Shown: one piece after another, positions 52,674-63,697 of the stretch
Position numbering within the stretch: position 1 is the first letter of the stretch
Layout of the letters: each line of letters starts with the position of its first letter
Source of the DNA: Glaciihabitans sp. dw_435
GTDB taxonomy: Bacteria; Actinomycetota; Actinomycetes; Actinomycetales; Microbacteriaceae
DNA: 64,000 bases
Direction of reading: 5' to 3'
Assembly (NCBI RefSeq): GCF_018449675.1
Contig: NZ_JAAVUZ010000011.1
Span: 1-64,000 of the forward strand
Position numbers and translations under genes: made by a program
The notes under the pieces: generated by a model
The model's database searches: none
The model's input: only the letters and a program-made list of their open reading frames with translations
What the model was told of the DNA's origin: nothing

Positions 52674-54494
52674 TCAGTGCACCAGTGACTGACCGTGGGT
52701 TTCGGGCGCAACCGCGTACATCGCGGTGATGGCATCCGCGAAGTCCGCGACGATCACGTTGCGCTTGATGCTGAGCTTCGGCGTCAGGTGTCCGCTTGCC
52801 TCGGTTAGCTCGACCGGCAGGATCTGGAACTTGCGGATGGACTCGGCCCGCGAAACGAGGCTGTTGGCGGCATCCACCGCCCGCTGAATCTCGGCGATGA
52901 CCTTCGGGTGCGTCGCTGCCTCGGTGAGCGACAGGGACGCAGTCTCGCCGTTGTTGTTCAGCCAGACCGGGAGCATCTCCGGGTCGAGGGTGATGAGTGC
53001 GGAAATGAACGGCTTCTGATCCCCGACCACGATGACCTGGCCGATGATCGGGTTGGCGCGAATCGGGTCTTCGAGCACCGCGGGAGCGACGTTCTTGCCC
53101 GCTGCCGTGACGATGATCTCCTTCTTGCGACCCGTGATCGTGAGGTAGCCGTCGTCGTCGAGTTCGCCGAGATCACCGGTGCGGAACCACTCGCCGTCAA
53201 ACGCTTCCGCGGTCGCCTTCTCGTTGTTCCAGTAGCCCGCGAAGAGGTTGACGCCCTTGGTCTGGATCTCGCCGTCGGCCGCGATGCGCACCGACACCCC
53301 GGGAAGGGGCGGGCCCACCTTGCCGATCTTGAAGTTCGACGGCACATTGACCGACACCGGAGCGGTGGTCTCCGTGAGGCCGTAGCCCTCGAGGATCGTC
53401 AGCCCAAGGCTGCGGTAGAAGTGTCCGAGACGCAGGCCGAGGGGTGCGGAACCCGACACCGCGTACACGACACGACCCCCGAGCGCTGCACGGATCTTGC
53501 TCAGCACGAGCCGGTCGAACAGGGCGAACTGCAGCTTCAGTGCCAGCGGCACCGTGCCCTCGTCGAGCGCCTTCGAGTGGGCGATCGCGACTTCGGCCGC
53601 GCGACGGAAGATCTTGCCCTTCCCGCCGCCCTCGGCCTTCTGCTCGGACGAGTTGTAGACCTTCTCGAAGACGCGCGGCACCGCGAGCAGGAACGTGGGC
53701 TTGAACGACGCCATCGACTCGAGCAGACGGCTCGTGTCGGCCTGGTGCCCGACCTTCACGCCGCCGTGAACGCTGAGGATCGCGATGAACCGGGCGAAAA
53801 TGTGCGCGGTCGTGATGAACAGCAGGGTGGATGATCCGGGGTGGATGACCTCGGGGATCGACAGCGTGGCATTCCTCGCCAGCTCCACAAAGTTGGAGTG
53901 CGTGAGAACACAGCCCTTGGGACGGCCCATGGTTCCCGAGGTGTAGATCAGCGTCGCGACATCCGACTCCTTGGCGAGCGTGCGACGACTCTCGATCTCC
54001 TCGTCGGATACGCCGGTGCCGGATGCCACGAGCCGGTCGAGTCCGTCGACAGTCCAGGAGCTGCGCACGAGAGGGAGGTCCGCACGCACCTCGTCGAAGC
54101 GCGCGAAGTGGTCGGGGGTTTCGGTGATGATCGCGATAGCCCCGGAGTCCTCGAGGTTCCACTGCACCTGCGAGGGGGAGGCTGTCTCGTACACGGGAAC
54201 GAGAACGGCGCCGGCGAACCACGCGGCGAAGTCGATGAGGGTCCACTCGTAGCGGGTCTTGCACATGAGGCCGATCTTGTCGCCGGGTTCGATACCCGCG
54301 GCGACGAAACCCTTGGCGAGGGCGCGCACCTGCGTGAGAAACTCGATGGCAGTGACATCCGTCCATCCGCCGGCCGCCGTTGGCCGCGCGAAGAGAGCGA
54401 GATCGGGTGTTTCGGTGACGCGATCGATCAGGAGATCCGTTGCGTTCGCGTTCGGATCGGCCTCGACGAGCGCGGGCGCGTCTATTTGCTTCAC
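52674..54494 (-). CDS. long-chain fatty acid-CoA ligase (FadD15-like)
   Basis: A 606-residue AMP-forming ligase of the FadD15/AMP-dependent synthetase group. LIYTSGTMGRPKGCVLTHSN, EGYGLTETTAPV and WFRTGDLGELDDDGYLTITGR are present; the C-terminal catalytic region ends SGHLTPKLSIKRN. It starts at GTG 54494 with AAAGGAG 5 nt upstream. It shares the divergent region with the glucokinase gene. Three acyl-CoA ligases in 64 kb suggests active fatty-acid use. Confidence 0.88.
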   Translation of the reverse strand: MKQIDAPALVEADPNANATDLLIDRVTETPDLALFARPTAAGGWTDVTAIEFLTQVRALAKGFVAAGIEPGDKIGLMCKTRYEWTLIDFAAWFAGAVLVPVYETASPSQVQWNLEDSGAIAIITETPDHFARFDEVRADLPLVRSSWTVDGLDRLVASGTGVSDEEIESRRTLAKESDVATLIYTSGTMGRPKGCVLTHSNFVELARNATLSIPEVIHPGSSTLLFITTAHIFARFIAILSVHGGVKVGHQADTSRLLESMASFKPTFLLAVPRVFEKVYNSSEQKAEGGGKGKIFRRAAEVAIAHSKALDEGTVPLALKLQFALFDRLVLSKIRAALGGRVVYAVSGSAPLGLRLGHFYRSLGLTILEGYGLTETTAPVSVNVPSNFKIGKVGPPLPGVSVRIAADGEIQTKGVNLFAGYWNNEKATAEAFDGEWFRTGDLGELDDDGYLTITGRKKEIIVTAAGKNVAPAVLEDPIRANPIIGQVIVVGDQKPFISALITLDPEMLPVWLNNNGETASLSLTEAATHPKVIAEIQRAVDAANSLVSRAESIRKFQILPVELTEASGHLTPKLSIKRNVIVADFADAITAMYAVAPETHGQSLVH

Positions 54495-54593
54495 GGTAAC
54501 TCCTTTGGCACCGGGGCGGACATTGCACCCACTCTAACCTCCCCATTCGAAACCTGAGGTGGACTTCGGCAACCGGTGGACCAGAACAATAAC

Positions 54594-54599
54594 TAAACT
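54594..54599 (+). promoter_or_regulatory. -10 element of a probably leaderless glucokinase transcript
   Basis: TAAACT ends 8 nt before GTG 54608, which has no ribosome site. A good -35 is not evident. Confidence 0.4.
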
Positions 54600-54607
54600 C
54601 GACAATC

Positions 54608-55585
54608 GTGCATGCAATTGGAATAGACATCGGCGGAACCAAGATCGCGGGAGCGTTGGTCTCCGATCAGGGCGAGATCATCCGCGAACACCGTGAGCCG
54701 ACTCCCGCGGGAGATCCCGCAGCGATCGTTGACGCAGTCGTCGCGATGGTGAAGCGATTGGCCGGGGGCGAAGAGGTCATCGCGGCGGGAGTTGCCGCGG
54801 CGGGTTTCATCGACGCGGCCCAGTCCACCGTGTACTACGCGCCGAACATCAACTGGCGTAATGAGCCGTTCCAGCGGCACCTTGCCGAGCGCCTCGACCT
54901 GGACATCACAATCGACAATGATGCAAACGCCGCCGGGTGGGCCGAGTTCCGTTTCGGGGCAGGCCGTCTCGTCAGTGACATGACAATGCTGACGATCGGC
55001 ACCGGTGTCGGTGGGGCGATCGTCACGCGCGACCGTCTCTTCCGCGGCGGATTCGGCGCCGGCGCCGAGATCGGTCACCTGCGCGTTGTGCCCGATGGGC
55101 TTCCGTGTGGGTGTGGGGCGAGGGGATGCATCGAGCAGTACGGTTCCGGACGCGCCCTGTTGCGCATGGCGAACGAGATCGCCGATGTCGGCGGAATCGG
55201 CAAGGCCCTCGCCGACGCGCGAACCGAGGCCGGCGTGCTCACCGGCGAGATTGTCGGACAGTTCATCGCCGCGGGCGACGCAGGAGCATTGCACGCGCTG
55301 CGCGAGCTCGGTTCCTGGCTCGGACAGGCCTGCGCCTCGCTGAGCGCCGTGCTTGACCCCCAGCTCTTCGTCTTCGGCGGGGGAGTGGCTGTCGCCGGCG
55401 ACCTGCTGCTGGATCCCGTGCGCGAGGCCTACTTCGCCCACCTGCCGGCGCGTGGCTACCACCCGGAGCCGGAGTTCGCCATCGCAGAACTCGTCAACAA
55501 CGCGGGAGTGGTCGGCGCCGCCGACCTCGCCCGCATCCACGCCGACACTGCGCGTGGCACCGTGGTTCCGCCGCTGCCGCGTTAG
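54608..55585 (+). CDS. ROK-family glucokinase
   Basis: A 325-residue ROK kinase. The N-terminal GIDIGGTKIAGALV is the phosphate motif, DNDANAAGWAEF holds the catalytic Asp, TIGTGVGGAIV follows, and the zinc motif CGCGARGCIEQYGSG is present. The sequence fits glucose phosphorylation for glycolysis, as for GlkA of streptomycetes. It is an ATP enzyme by homology; no polyphosphate-specific feature is recognised. GTG 54608 is chosen. plsC follows after 26 bp. Confidence 0.88.
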   Translation: MHAIGIDIGGTKIAGALVSDQGEIIREHREPTPAGDPAAIVDAVVAMVKRLAGGEEVIAAGVAAAGFIDAAQSTVYYAPNINWRNEPFQRHLAERLDLDITIDNDANAAGWAEFRFGAGRLVSDMTMLTIGTGVGGAIVTRDRLFRGGFGAGAEIGHLRVVPDGLPCGCGARGCIEQYGSGRALLRMANEIADVGGIGKALADARTEAGVLTGEIVGQFIAAGDAGALHALRELGSWLGQACASLSAVLDPQLFVFGGGVAVAGDLLLDPVREAYFAHLPARGYHPEPEFAIAELVNNAGVVGAADLARIHADTARGTVVPPLPR

Positions 55586-55611
55586 AGTAGACGGATCGGC
55601 TGGAGGCTACA

Positions 55612-56301
55612 TTGTTGTACTGGTTCGCCAAGAATCTGATCGCTGGACCTCTTCTGTTGACGGTGTTCCGCCCCTGGATCGTGGGACGCGAGAACATTCC
55701 GAAGAATGGTGCCGTGATCTTCGCCGGCAATCACCTCTCGTTCATCGACTCGGTGTTTCTTCCCCTGGTGCTCGACCGCCCCATCTCCTTCCTCGCGAAG
55801 AGTGAATACTTCACCGGCAAGGGCATCAAGGGCTGGCTGACCAAGCTGTTCTTCAAGGGCACGGGAATGCTGCCGATCGATCGCACGGGCGGCAAGGCCT
55901 CCGAGGCATCCCTCAATACCGGACTCTCGGTACTGTCCCGCGGCGAGCAGCTGGGCATTTACCCGGAGGGCACGCGCAGCCCCGATGGAAAGATGTACCG
56001 GGGTCGTACGGGCGTCGCCCGCATGATTCTGGAAAGCGGCGCTCCCGTTATCCCGATTGCCATGGTCGACACGGAGAAGGTCATGCCCGCCGGCCGCCGG
56101 ATTCCCAAGGTGCGCCGCATCGGCATCATCTTTGGTGAGCCACTCGACTTCTCCCGCTTCCAGGGGCTCGAGGGCGATCGATTCGTGCTCCGTTCCATCA
56201 CGGACGAGATCATGTACGAACTGAACCGCCTCAGCGGTCAGGAGTATGTGGACGTCTATGCCTCCTCGGTCAAGGAGAAGGCGACGAGCCAGAACCGGTG
56301 A
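55612..56301 (+). CDS. 1-acyl-sn-glycerol-3-phosphate acyltransferase (PlsC-like)
   Basis: A 229-residue acyltransferase of phospholipid synthesis. Motif I is NHLSFID (the HX4D-type catalytic His/Asp), the glycerol-phosphate motif is YPEGTRS, and a membrane-associated N-terminal helix opens the protein. The start is TTG 55612 (or the adjacent TTG 55615), with GGAGG 5-8 nt before. Located between a kinase for sugars and aroG in the conserved block. Confidence 0.88.
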   Translation: MLYWFAKNLIAGPLLLTVFRPWIVGRENIPKNGAVIFAGNHLSFIDSVFLPLVLDRPISFLAKSEYFTGKGIKGWLTKLFFKGTGMLPIDRTGGKASEASLNTGLSVLSRGEQLGIYPEGTRSPDGKMYRGRTGVARMILESGAPVIPIAMVDTEKVMPAGRRIPKVRRIGIIFGEPLDFSRFQGLEGDRFVLRSITDEIMYELNRLSGQEYVDVYASSVKEKATSQNR

Positions 56302-56391
56302 CGGACTTTCCGCTCCGCTAGGCTCGATCGTTGGGGCCTTGCGAGGCTCAGTTCTCCCGTTCTGCTTGTTCACCGTGAAAAAGGAAACTCC

Positions 56392-57765
56392 GTGTCAGAC
56401 CCGTCCGAAGCCGTCGTTCTTGCCGATCCTCAGGTGATTGCCGGACTCGACTATTGGCGCACGCTCGAGGTCAAGCAGCAGCCGAACTGGCCTGACCCCG
56501 AGGCAGTCGGTGCGGCAAGTGCCGAGATCGCGACGCTCCCGCCCCTGGTGTTCGCCGGTGAGGTCGACATCCTTCGCGACCGTCTTGCGACCGCCGCGCG
56601 CGGTGAAGCCTTCCTGCTGCAGGGTGGCGACTGCGCCGAGACGTTCGCCGGAGCGACGGCGGAGCAGATCCGCAACCGTGTTAAGACGATTCTGCAGATG
56701 GCTGTCGTACTGACCTACGGTGCGTCGATGCCCGTCATCAAAATGGGACGCATGGCCGGGCAGTTTGCCAAGCCGCGGTCCAACGACCTCGAGACGCGCG
56801 GCGATGTCACGCTGCCTGCCTACCGTGGCGACATCGTCAACGGATACGACTTCACCCCCGAGTCCCGCACCGCGGACCCGCGCCGGCTGGTGCAGGGCTA
56901 CCACACCGCTGTCTCGACGCTCAACCTCGTCCGCGCCTTCACGCAGGGTGGCTTCGCCGACCTGCGCCAGGTGCACAGCTGGAACAAGGGCTTCGCCGCC
57001 AACCCGGCCAACCACGCGTACGAGAAGTTGGCGGGCGAGATCGACAAGGCCATCAAGTTCATGGAGGCGGCCGGCGCCGACTTCGACGAGCTGAAGCGCG
57101 TCGAGTTCTACGCAAGCCACGAGGGCCTGCTCATGGACTACGAGCGCCCCATGACGCGCATCGACTCCCGCACCGGCACCCCGTACAACACCTCCGCCCA
57201 CTTCCTCTGGATCGGGGAGCGCACGCGCGACCTCGACGGTGCGCACGTCGACTACTTCAGTCGCGTTCGCAACCCGATCGGCGTCAAGCTCGGCCCGTCG
57301 ACATCCGCCGATGACATGGAACGCCTCATCGACAAGCTCGACCCCAACCGCGAGCCCGGGCGTCTGACGTTCATCACCCGCATGGGTGCAGGCAAGGTGC
57401 GGGATGCCCTTCCGCCGCTGCTTGAGGCAATCAAGAGTTTCGACGCTCTTCCGTTGTGGGTGTCCGACCCGATGCATGGCAATGGACTGACGACGGCCAC
57501 CGGCTACAAGACGCGTCGCTTCGACGATGTCGTGGATGAGGTCAATGGCTTCTTTGAATCCCACCGTGCCGCGGGAACCCACCCGGGCGGAATCCACATC
57601 GAGCTCACCGGTGACGACGTCACCGAATGCCTCGGCGGATCCGAGCACATCGACGAGGCCACCCTTGCGACCCGGTACGAGTCGCTGTGCGACCCCCGCC
57701 TGAACCACATGCAGTCGCTGGAGCTTGCCTTCCTTGTCGCCGAGGAACTGGCAATCAAGAAGTAA
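56392..57765 (+). CDS. aroG: class II 3-deoxy-D-arabino-heptulosonate 7-phosphate (DAHP) synthase
   Basis: A 457-residue class II (plant-like) DAHP synthase, the first step of aromatic amino acid biosynthesis, joining phosphoenolpyruvate and erythrose 4-phosphate. Features: FLLQGGDCAETF, KMGRMAGQFAKPRS, KVRDALPPLLEAIKSF, VSDPMHGNG and GGIHIELTGDDVTECLGG. The length agrees with the M. tuberculosis enzyme. The start is GTG 56392. It is convergent with pknL, as in Mycobacterium. Confidence 0.94.
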   Translation: MSDPSEAVVLADPQVIAGLDYWRTLEVKQQPNWPDPEAVGAASAEIATLPPLVFAGEVDILRDRLATAARGEAFLLQGGDCAETFAGATAEQIRNRVKTILQMAVVLTYGASMPVIKMGRMAGQFAKPRSNDLETRGDVTLPAYRGDIVNGYDFTPESRTADPRRLVQGYHTAVSTLNLVRAFTQGGFADLRQVHSWNKGFAANPANHAYEKLAGEIDKAIKFMEAAGADFDELKRVEFYASHEGLLMDYERPMTRIDSRTGTPYNTSAHFLWIGERTRDLDGAHVDYFSRVRNPIGVKLGPSTSADDMERLIDKLDPNREPGRLTFITRMGAGKVRDALPPLLEAIKSFDALPLWVSDPMHGNGLTTATGYKTRRFDDVVDEVNGFFESHRAAGTHPGGIHIELTGDDVTECLGGSEHIDEATLATRYESLCDPRLNHMQSLELAFLVAEELAIKK

Positions 57766-57780
57766 TACCCGCCGAACACG

Positions 57781-57814
57781 AAGAGACCTCGTACCCATGG
57801 GTATGAGGTCTCTT
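57781..57814. terminator. bidirectional terminator between aroG and pknL
   Basis: A 34-bp near-palindrome with 17-base arms (left arm AAGAGACCTCGTACCCA) and a single G-U pair, followed by CTTCTGTCT. Between two convergent genes. Confidence 0.8.
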
Positions 57815-57855
57815 CTGTCTGCGCTGCGCGCGGCCGATGGCCGACGGGCGCGGCG

Positions 57856-59787
<1,932 letters not shown>

Positions 59788-59845
59788 CGTTCGATTGTAG
59801 GTTCTTGTCGAGCCAGAATCCGTCGGAACACGGCGACGCGCGCGA

Positions 59846-61318
59846 TTACTTTAGAGCGGTGAACCAAGCTCTCGCGGAGTCTTCCCACTTTGCATACGCG
59901 TTCGGGTATGCAGAGATCTGCACTGCCTGCGCGGCCTGCGTTACGGTCATCGACTGCCAGCCCTTGATGTCGAGCAGGCCGCGGGTGTTTCCCTTGTTGG
60001 GGTTCGTCGGCCCGCCGAAGAACAGGCGTGCCGCGTAGACAGGATCCAGAAGCTTGGCGTTCGTTCCCCAACCAGCGCTCGGGCGCTGCTGGAACAGTCC
60101 AATCGAGTCCCGGTCGCCGTAGTCGATGTTGCGCAGCGTCGATTCCTGCATCGCCGCGGCCAGCGCGATGACGATGCCGTAGTCAGGCACGCCCAGCTGC
60201 TGTCCCACGCGGGTGATGATCGTCGCGTTGGTCTTCATCTCGGGACTGAGCGGCGTGACGCGCGTGCCGGTGCCGGCGGGCGCGATCGTGGTTCCGCCAC
60301 CGGTCGACCCGGTGGAGCCGGACGACGCAGCCGCCCCGCCGATGGTGAGCACGCGACCGGCATAGATGATCGTCGAAGCGGTCATGCCGTTGCCCGACAG
60401 GATCGACTGCACTGTCACGCCGAACTTCTTGGCGATGCTCGTGACGGTGTCACCCGACTTGATCGTGTACTTGGTTCCCGCCGCCGTTGTGGGGGTGGAT
60501 GTCACGGGCTTCGTCACCACGACGGGCGTAACCTTCACCGGCGCGGTCTTGACGGGTGCAACCGTCGCGCCCTTGCCCGGAATTGTCAGTGTCTTGCCCG
60601 CGTAGATGATGCTTGACAGCGCAAGGCCGTTGGCGCTGAGTACGGCCGCTGTAGCGACGCCGAACTTCTTGGCGATGTTGGAGATGGTGTCACCCTTGCG
60701 GATGGTGTACCGGGTGGACCCTGCGGACACCGCGGTCGCCGTGGCGGGCTTTGCCGTCGTCGGCTTCGCTGTCACCGTCTTGGTGGGCACCGCTGCCGTC
60801 TTTGACAGCTTGAGAACCTGTCCGGGGTAGATCACTGACTTCCAGCCGAGGCCGTTCATCGCGAGCACGGATGCGGTGGAGAGGCCGTACTTGCCAGCGA
60901 TACCGCTGACGGTGTCGCCGCCCTTGACGCGGTACGTGCTGGGCGCTGTGGATGCAACCTCGATAGAGCCGGCCGCTTCGATGTCGGCCTCCGGCTGGGT
61001 CGCACTGTTCGCGGCGGCGAGGGCGTTCTTGATCGAGTTCTTCGCGACGCTGCCCAGCTCGGCGGTTTCCGACTTCGGCTTGATGGGGCGCTTGGTCGCG
61101 GTGGACTCGACGGTCCCCGTGAAACCCATTCCCGCGAGGGCCATCGACCCGACGAGAACGATGGGCACGGTGTTGTACATGTTCTTCACGAAGCGGCTTC
61201 GCTCGCGTGATCCGACGTCGCGGTTCGCCGCGGCATCCTGAGCCTGCAGGCGCGTCGGAACGAGTCCGGCGAGCGGCGATCGAGCTGCGGTGTGTTCGTG
61301 GTCATAGAAATTAGTCAT
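59846..61318 (-). CDS. LysM-domain wall-binding protein with transglycosylase-like C-terminal domain
   Basis: A 490-residue protein. A basic N-terminal tail precedes one hydrophobic segment (about 51-68), signal anchor or signal peptide. Three LysM domains follow at about 128-172, 203-247 and 283-327 (YRVKGGDTVSGIAGKYG and two relatives), with Thr/Pro/Ala linkers. The C-terminal domain (about 360-490) has Glu392 in AAAMQESTLRN and GLFQQRPSAGWG, as in resuscitation-factor or SLT-like muralytic domains. It likely binds and cuts peptidoglycan. ATG 61318 with GGGGA upstream is preferred over the longer frame. Confidence 0.85.
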   Translation of the reverse strand: MTNFYDHEHTAARSPLAGLVPTRLQAQDAAANRDVGSRERSRFVKNMYNTVPIVLVGSMALAGMGFTGTVESTATKRPIKPKSETAELGSVAKNSIKNALAAANSATQPEADIEAAGSIEVASTAPSTYRVKGGDTVSGIAGKYGLSTASVLAMNGLGWKSVIYPGQVLKLSKTAAVPTKTVTAKPTTAKPATATAVSAGSTRYTIRKGDTISNIAKKFGVATAAVLSANGLALSSIIYAGKTLTIPGKGATVAPVKTAPVKVTPVVVTKPVTSTPTTAAGTKYTIKSGDTVTSIAKKFGVTVQSILSGNGMTASTIIYAGRVLTIGGAAASSGSTGSTGGGTTIAPAGTGTRVTPLSPEMKTNATIITRVGQQLGVPDYGIVIALAAAMQESTLRNIDYGDRDSIGLFQQRPSAGWGTNAKLLDPVYAARLFFGGPTNPNKGNTRGLLDIKGWQSMTVTQAAQAVQISAYPNAYAKWEDSARAWFTALK

Positions 61319-61390
61319 AGATGTTCCCCAGTCTTGCTCCCGGCCCCGAGAACTGTGCACGCCAAGCCCGGCGTGGCTACTGTCCAAAAC

Positions 61391-61414
61391 TGACACAGAT
61401 GTGTATGAGTGTCA
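61391..61414. promoter_or_regulatory. inverted repeat between the LysM protein and Rv2175c-type genes
   Basis: TGACAC and GTGTCA are perfect arms 12 bp apart, and an inner ACACAGATGTGT is symmetric. On the minus strand the right arm overlaps TTGACA, a possible -35 for the LysM gene. It is a candidate site for a regulator of wall hydrolases. Confidence 0.4.
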
Positions 61415-61515
61415 ATCACAGGGGCTGTTGGGGTTGCAGTTAACATGTTCGAAACATTTGACACGGCAGGGGATTGGATACCGGCTTTTGGGCCGCGACA
61501 TGAAAGGATTAACCC

Positions 61516-61857
61516 GTGTCTGACTATCCCGATGTGCAATGGCTCACGATCCCCGACCTCACCACCGCTCTCGACCTCAAGGTCAGCCAGGTGCGCAGAC
61601 TCATCGAGGACCGCGCTCTGCTTGCCCTGCGCCTTGACGGCGTCTGGAAGGTTCCGGCTGACTTCATCAATGGCAACGAGCCGCTGGGAGACCTGCGGGG
61701 AACGATCGTTGTCCTGGGTGACAGCGGTTTCACCGACGAAGAGGCGATGCGCTGGCTTCTGTCCACCGAGGACAGCCTCGGCACGAGTCCCATCGATGCG
61801 CTGAAGCACGGTCGCAAGGCCGAGGTGCGTCGCGTAGCCCAGGCGCTCGGCTTCTAA
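61516..61857 (+). CDS. Rv2175c-family DNA-binding protein
   Basis: A 113-residue winged-helix-like protein: WLTIPDLTTALDLKVSQVRRLIEDRALLALRLDGVWKVPADFI is the DNA-binding N-terminal half, and a conserved C-terminal FTDEEAMRWLL follows. In mycobacteria this small protein is phosphorylated by PknL, which lowers DNA binding; the co-location here supports the same link. GTG 61516 follows AAAGGA. It is tail-to-tail with the prenyl synthase gene without any gap. Confidence 0.86.
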   Translation: MSDYPDVQWLTIPDLTTALDLKVSQVRRLIEDRALLALRLDGVWKVPADFINGNEPLGDLRGTIVVLGDSGFTDEEAMRWLLSTEDSLGTSPIDALKHGRKAEVRRVAQALGF

Positions 61858-62973
61858 CTACGCGATCCTGCGCGTGACGGTGTCCGTCAGCTGCAGCAGC
61901 TGGTCGCGGGCCGCCGAGGTCAGCGGAGCATCCTCGAGGGCCGCGCGTGCCTGCGCCACGTTGTGGTCGATGATGCGCTCGACGTGGTCGATCGCGCCGG
62001 AATCACGGATCGCGTCCTGCAGCATCCGGATTTGCTGACCGTCCAGCTCATCGTCGCCGAGGAGTTCATCGAGCAGCCGGCGCACGTTGCCCGGCAGCTT
62101 GGTGCGCGCCAACGCAATAAGTACTGTGCGCTTTCCCTCACGCAAGTCGTCGCCAGCGGGCTTACCCGTGATCTCCGGATCGCCGAAGACTCCGAGAAGA
62201 TCGTCGCGGAGTTGGTAGGCAATGCCGAGGGGGAGGCCGAACTCCCGCAGGGCGGTGACCTGCTCCGGTGTCGCTCCGCCAAGGCTTGCGCCGATCGCCA
62301 ACGGTGCCTCGACGCTGTACTTCGCCGACTTGAAGACGATGACCCGGTGAGCGCGGGACAGCAGCTCCGTTTCGGGGTGGCTGATCCAGGACTTCTCCTC
62401 GAGGATGTCGAGGTATTGACCAAGCGTTACCTCGGTGCGCATGCGCATGAACTCGGCGCGTGCGGCGATTGCCGACGCGCGGTCGCCCAGTTCCCGCAGC
62501 CCCTCATCCAGTAGTTCGTCGCTCCAGCCGAGCAGCAGGTCGCCCAGAAGCAATGCCGCCGACTGGCCGAATCCGAGCGGGCTGCCCGCCCACGCGTTCT
62601 CGCGATGCAGCGATTCGAAGCGTCGGTGTGCGGCCGGCTTGCCGCGGCGGGTATCCGAATTGTCCATGATGTCGTCGTGAACGAGCGCGGCGGCGTGGAA
62701 CACCTCGAGAGCGGATGCCACGGTGACGACCGCGTTCAGATCCGCGGGTGTGTCCGTCTCGGCCATGGGGTCGAAGTCACCCCGGCCTGCTCCCACCGCC
62801 TGCCATCCCCAGTAACAGAAGAGAGCGCGGAATCTCTTGCCTCCCTGGAGGAGGTCCGCCGAGTAGTCGACGAGGGTCTCCAATTCGGGCGCGATGGACG
62901 CAGCGAGGGGCGAACGCTCGACGAGGAACGCGTCCACGCGGGCTTGGACAAGGTCAACTAACCGGGTACTCAC
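61858..62973 (-). CDS. polyprenyl (geranylgeranyl-type) diphosphate synthase
   Basis: A 371-residue trans-prenyltransferase. The first Asp-rich motif is in LVHDDIMDNSD and the second in QLRDDLLGVFGD; GGKRFRALF is also typical. It lengthens allylic diphosphates with isopentenyl diphosphate for quinones, carotenoids or other terpenoids; the chain length is uncertain, but the M. tuberculosis neighbour is idsA2. GTG 62973 (MSTRLVD) has AGGAG 7 nt upstream and is preferred to GTG 62979. Confidence 0.88.
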   Translation of the reverse strand: MSTRLVDLVQARVDAFLVERSPLAASIAPELETLVDYSADLLQGGKRFRALFCYWGWQAVGAGRGDFDPMAETDTPADLNAVVTVASALEVFHAAALVHDDIMDNSDTRRGKPAAHRRFESLHRENAWAGSPLGFGQSAALLLGDLLLGWSDELLDEGLRELGDRASAIAARAEFMRMRTEVTLGQYLDILEEKSWISHPETELLSRAHRVIVFKSAKYSVEAPLAIGASLGGATPEQVTALREFGLPLGIAYQLRDDLLGVFGDPEITGKPAGDDLREGKRTVLIALARTKLPGNVRRLLDELLGDDELDGQQIRMLQDAIRDSGAIDHVERIIDHNVAQARAALEDAPLTSAARDQLLQLTDTVTRRIA

Positions 62974-63055
62974 AGGCACGCTCCTAGCCTAGCTACGCGC
63001 GCAGGCATACAATTGAGGCTTACACCGCGTCAATCCCAGACCTGAGGGGAACAGG

Positions 63056-63430
63056 ATGCCACTTTCCGAGCAAGAACAGCGCCTCCTGGAAGAGATGGAG
63101 CGCAGCCTCTATCACAATGATGCTGACTTCGTCGCTACCGTTACGCCTCGTAGAGGCAAGCCCAATTACACGATTCTCGTTGTCGGCATCCTTGTCGGCG
63201 TTCTCGGGATCGCCACACTCGTTGCGGGTGTGGTTATTCGTCAGCCCCTCGTGGGCGTCCTGGGATTTGCGGTGATGTTCGCCGGCGTGTTGATCGCGGT
63301 AGCCCCGCCCCGAAAATCATCGGGATTCACCCCGCCCGTCAGCACCGACCGATCCACGGGATCGTCGTCGACGTCGTTCATGCAGGGCATCAACGACCGG
63401 TGGGACAAGCGTCAGGATGATCGCGAGTAG
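63056..63430 (+). CDS. DUF3040 membrane protein
   Basis: A 124-residue protein starting MPLSEQEQRLLEEMERSLY, the DUF3040 hallmark, with two membrane helices (about 38-60 and 65-85) and a Ser/Thr-rich tail. It is found at this place before mraZ in many actinobacteria; its function is unknown but probably concerns cell envelope or division. A U-run terminator follows. Confidence 0.85.
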   Translation: MPLSEQEQRLLEEMERSLYHNDADFVATVTPRRGKPNYTILVVGILVGVLGIATLVAGVVIRQPLVGVLGFAVMFAGVLIAVAPPRKSSGFTPPVSTDRSTGSSSTSFMQGINDRWDKRQDDRE

Positions 63431-63476
63431 CCAGCTTCGTGGGAGGCGCGAAACACCACTTCGCTCCCTAAACTCC

Positions 63477-63514
63477 TCAAAAACAGGTCGACCCCTCCGG
63501 GTCGGCCTTTTTTT
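63477..63514 (+). terminator. Rho-independent terminator of the DUF3040 gene
   Basis: An AGGTCGACCC/GGGTCGGCCT stem (one mismatch or wobble) with the loop CTCC, then a run of seven Ts. The only classical terminator with a T-run seen in the window. Confidence 0.85.
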
Positions 63515-63634
63515 GTGCCCAAAAACGGGTCAGATTCTGGAAATCTCCTCCATTTCCCTCCACCGCCCCAATCCGCGCAATTACGGGGATGATCGGCAGA
63601 CTTTCAGGGAAGAAACGCCCTAAATCATTGTTAA

Positions 63635-63660
63635 GTGGAGCAATGTGGAGTAAAGTGGGG
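63635..63660 (+). promoter_or_regulatory. three MraZ-binding-like boxes upstream of mraZ
   Basis: GTGGAG (63635-63640), GTGGAG (63645-63650) and GTGGGG (63655-63660) stand at an exact 10-bp pitch, ending 38 bp before the mraZ start. MraZ proteins bind arrays of TGGG/GTGG-type repeats with this spacing in front of their own gene, so autorepression of the division cluster is likely. Confidence 0.65.
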
Positions 63661-63697
63661 GATACCCAAGCCCGGGCCGGACAGTGAGGGGGCGCAA

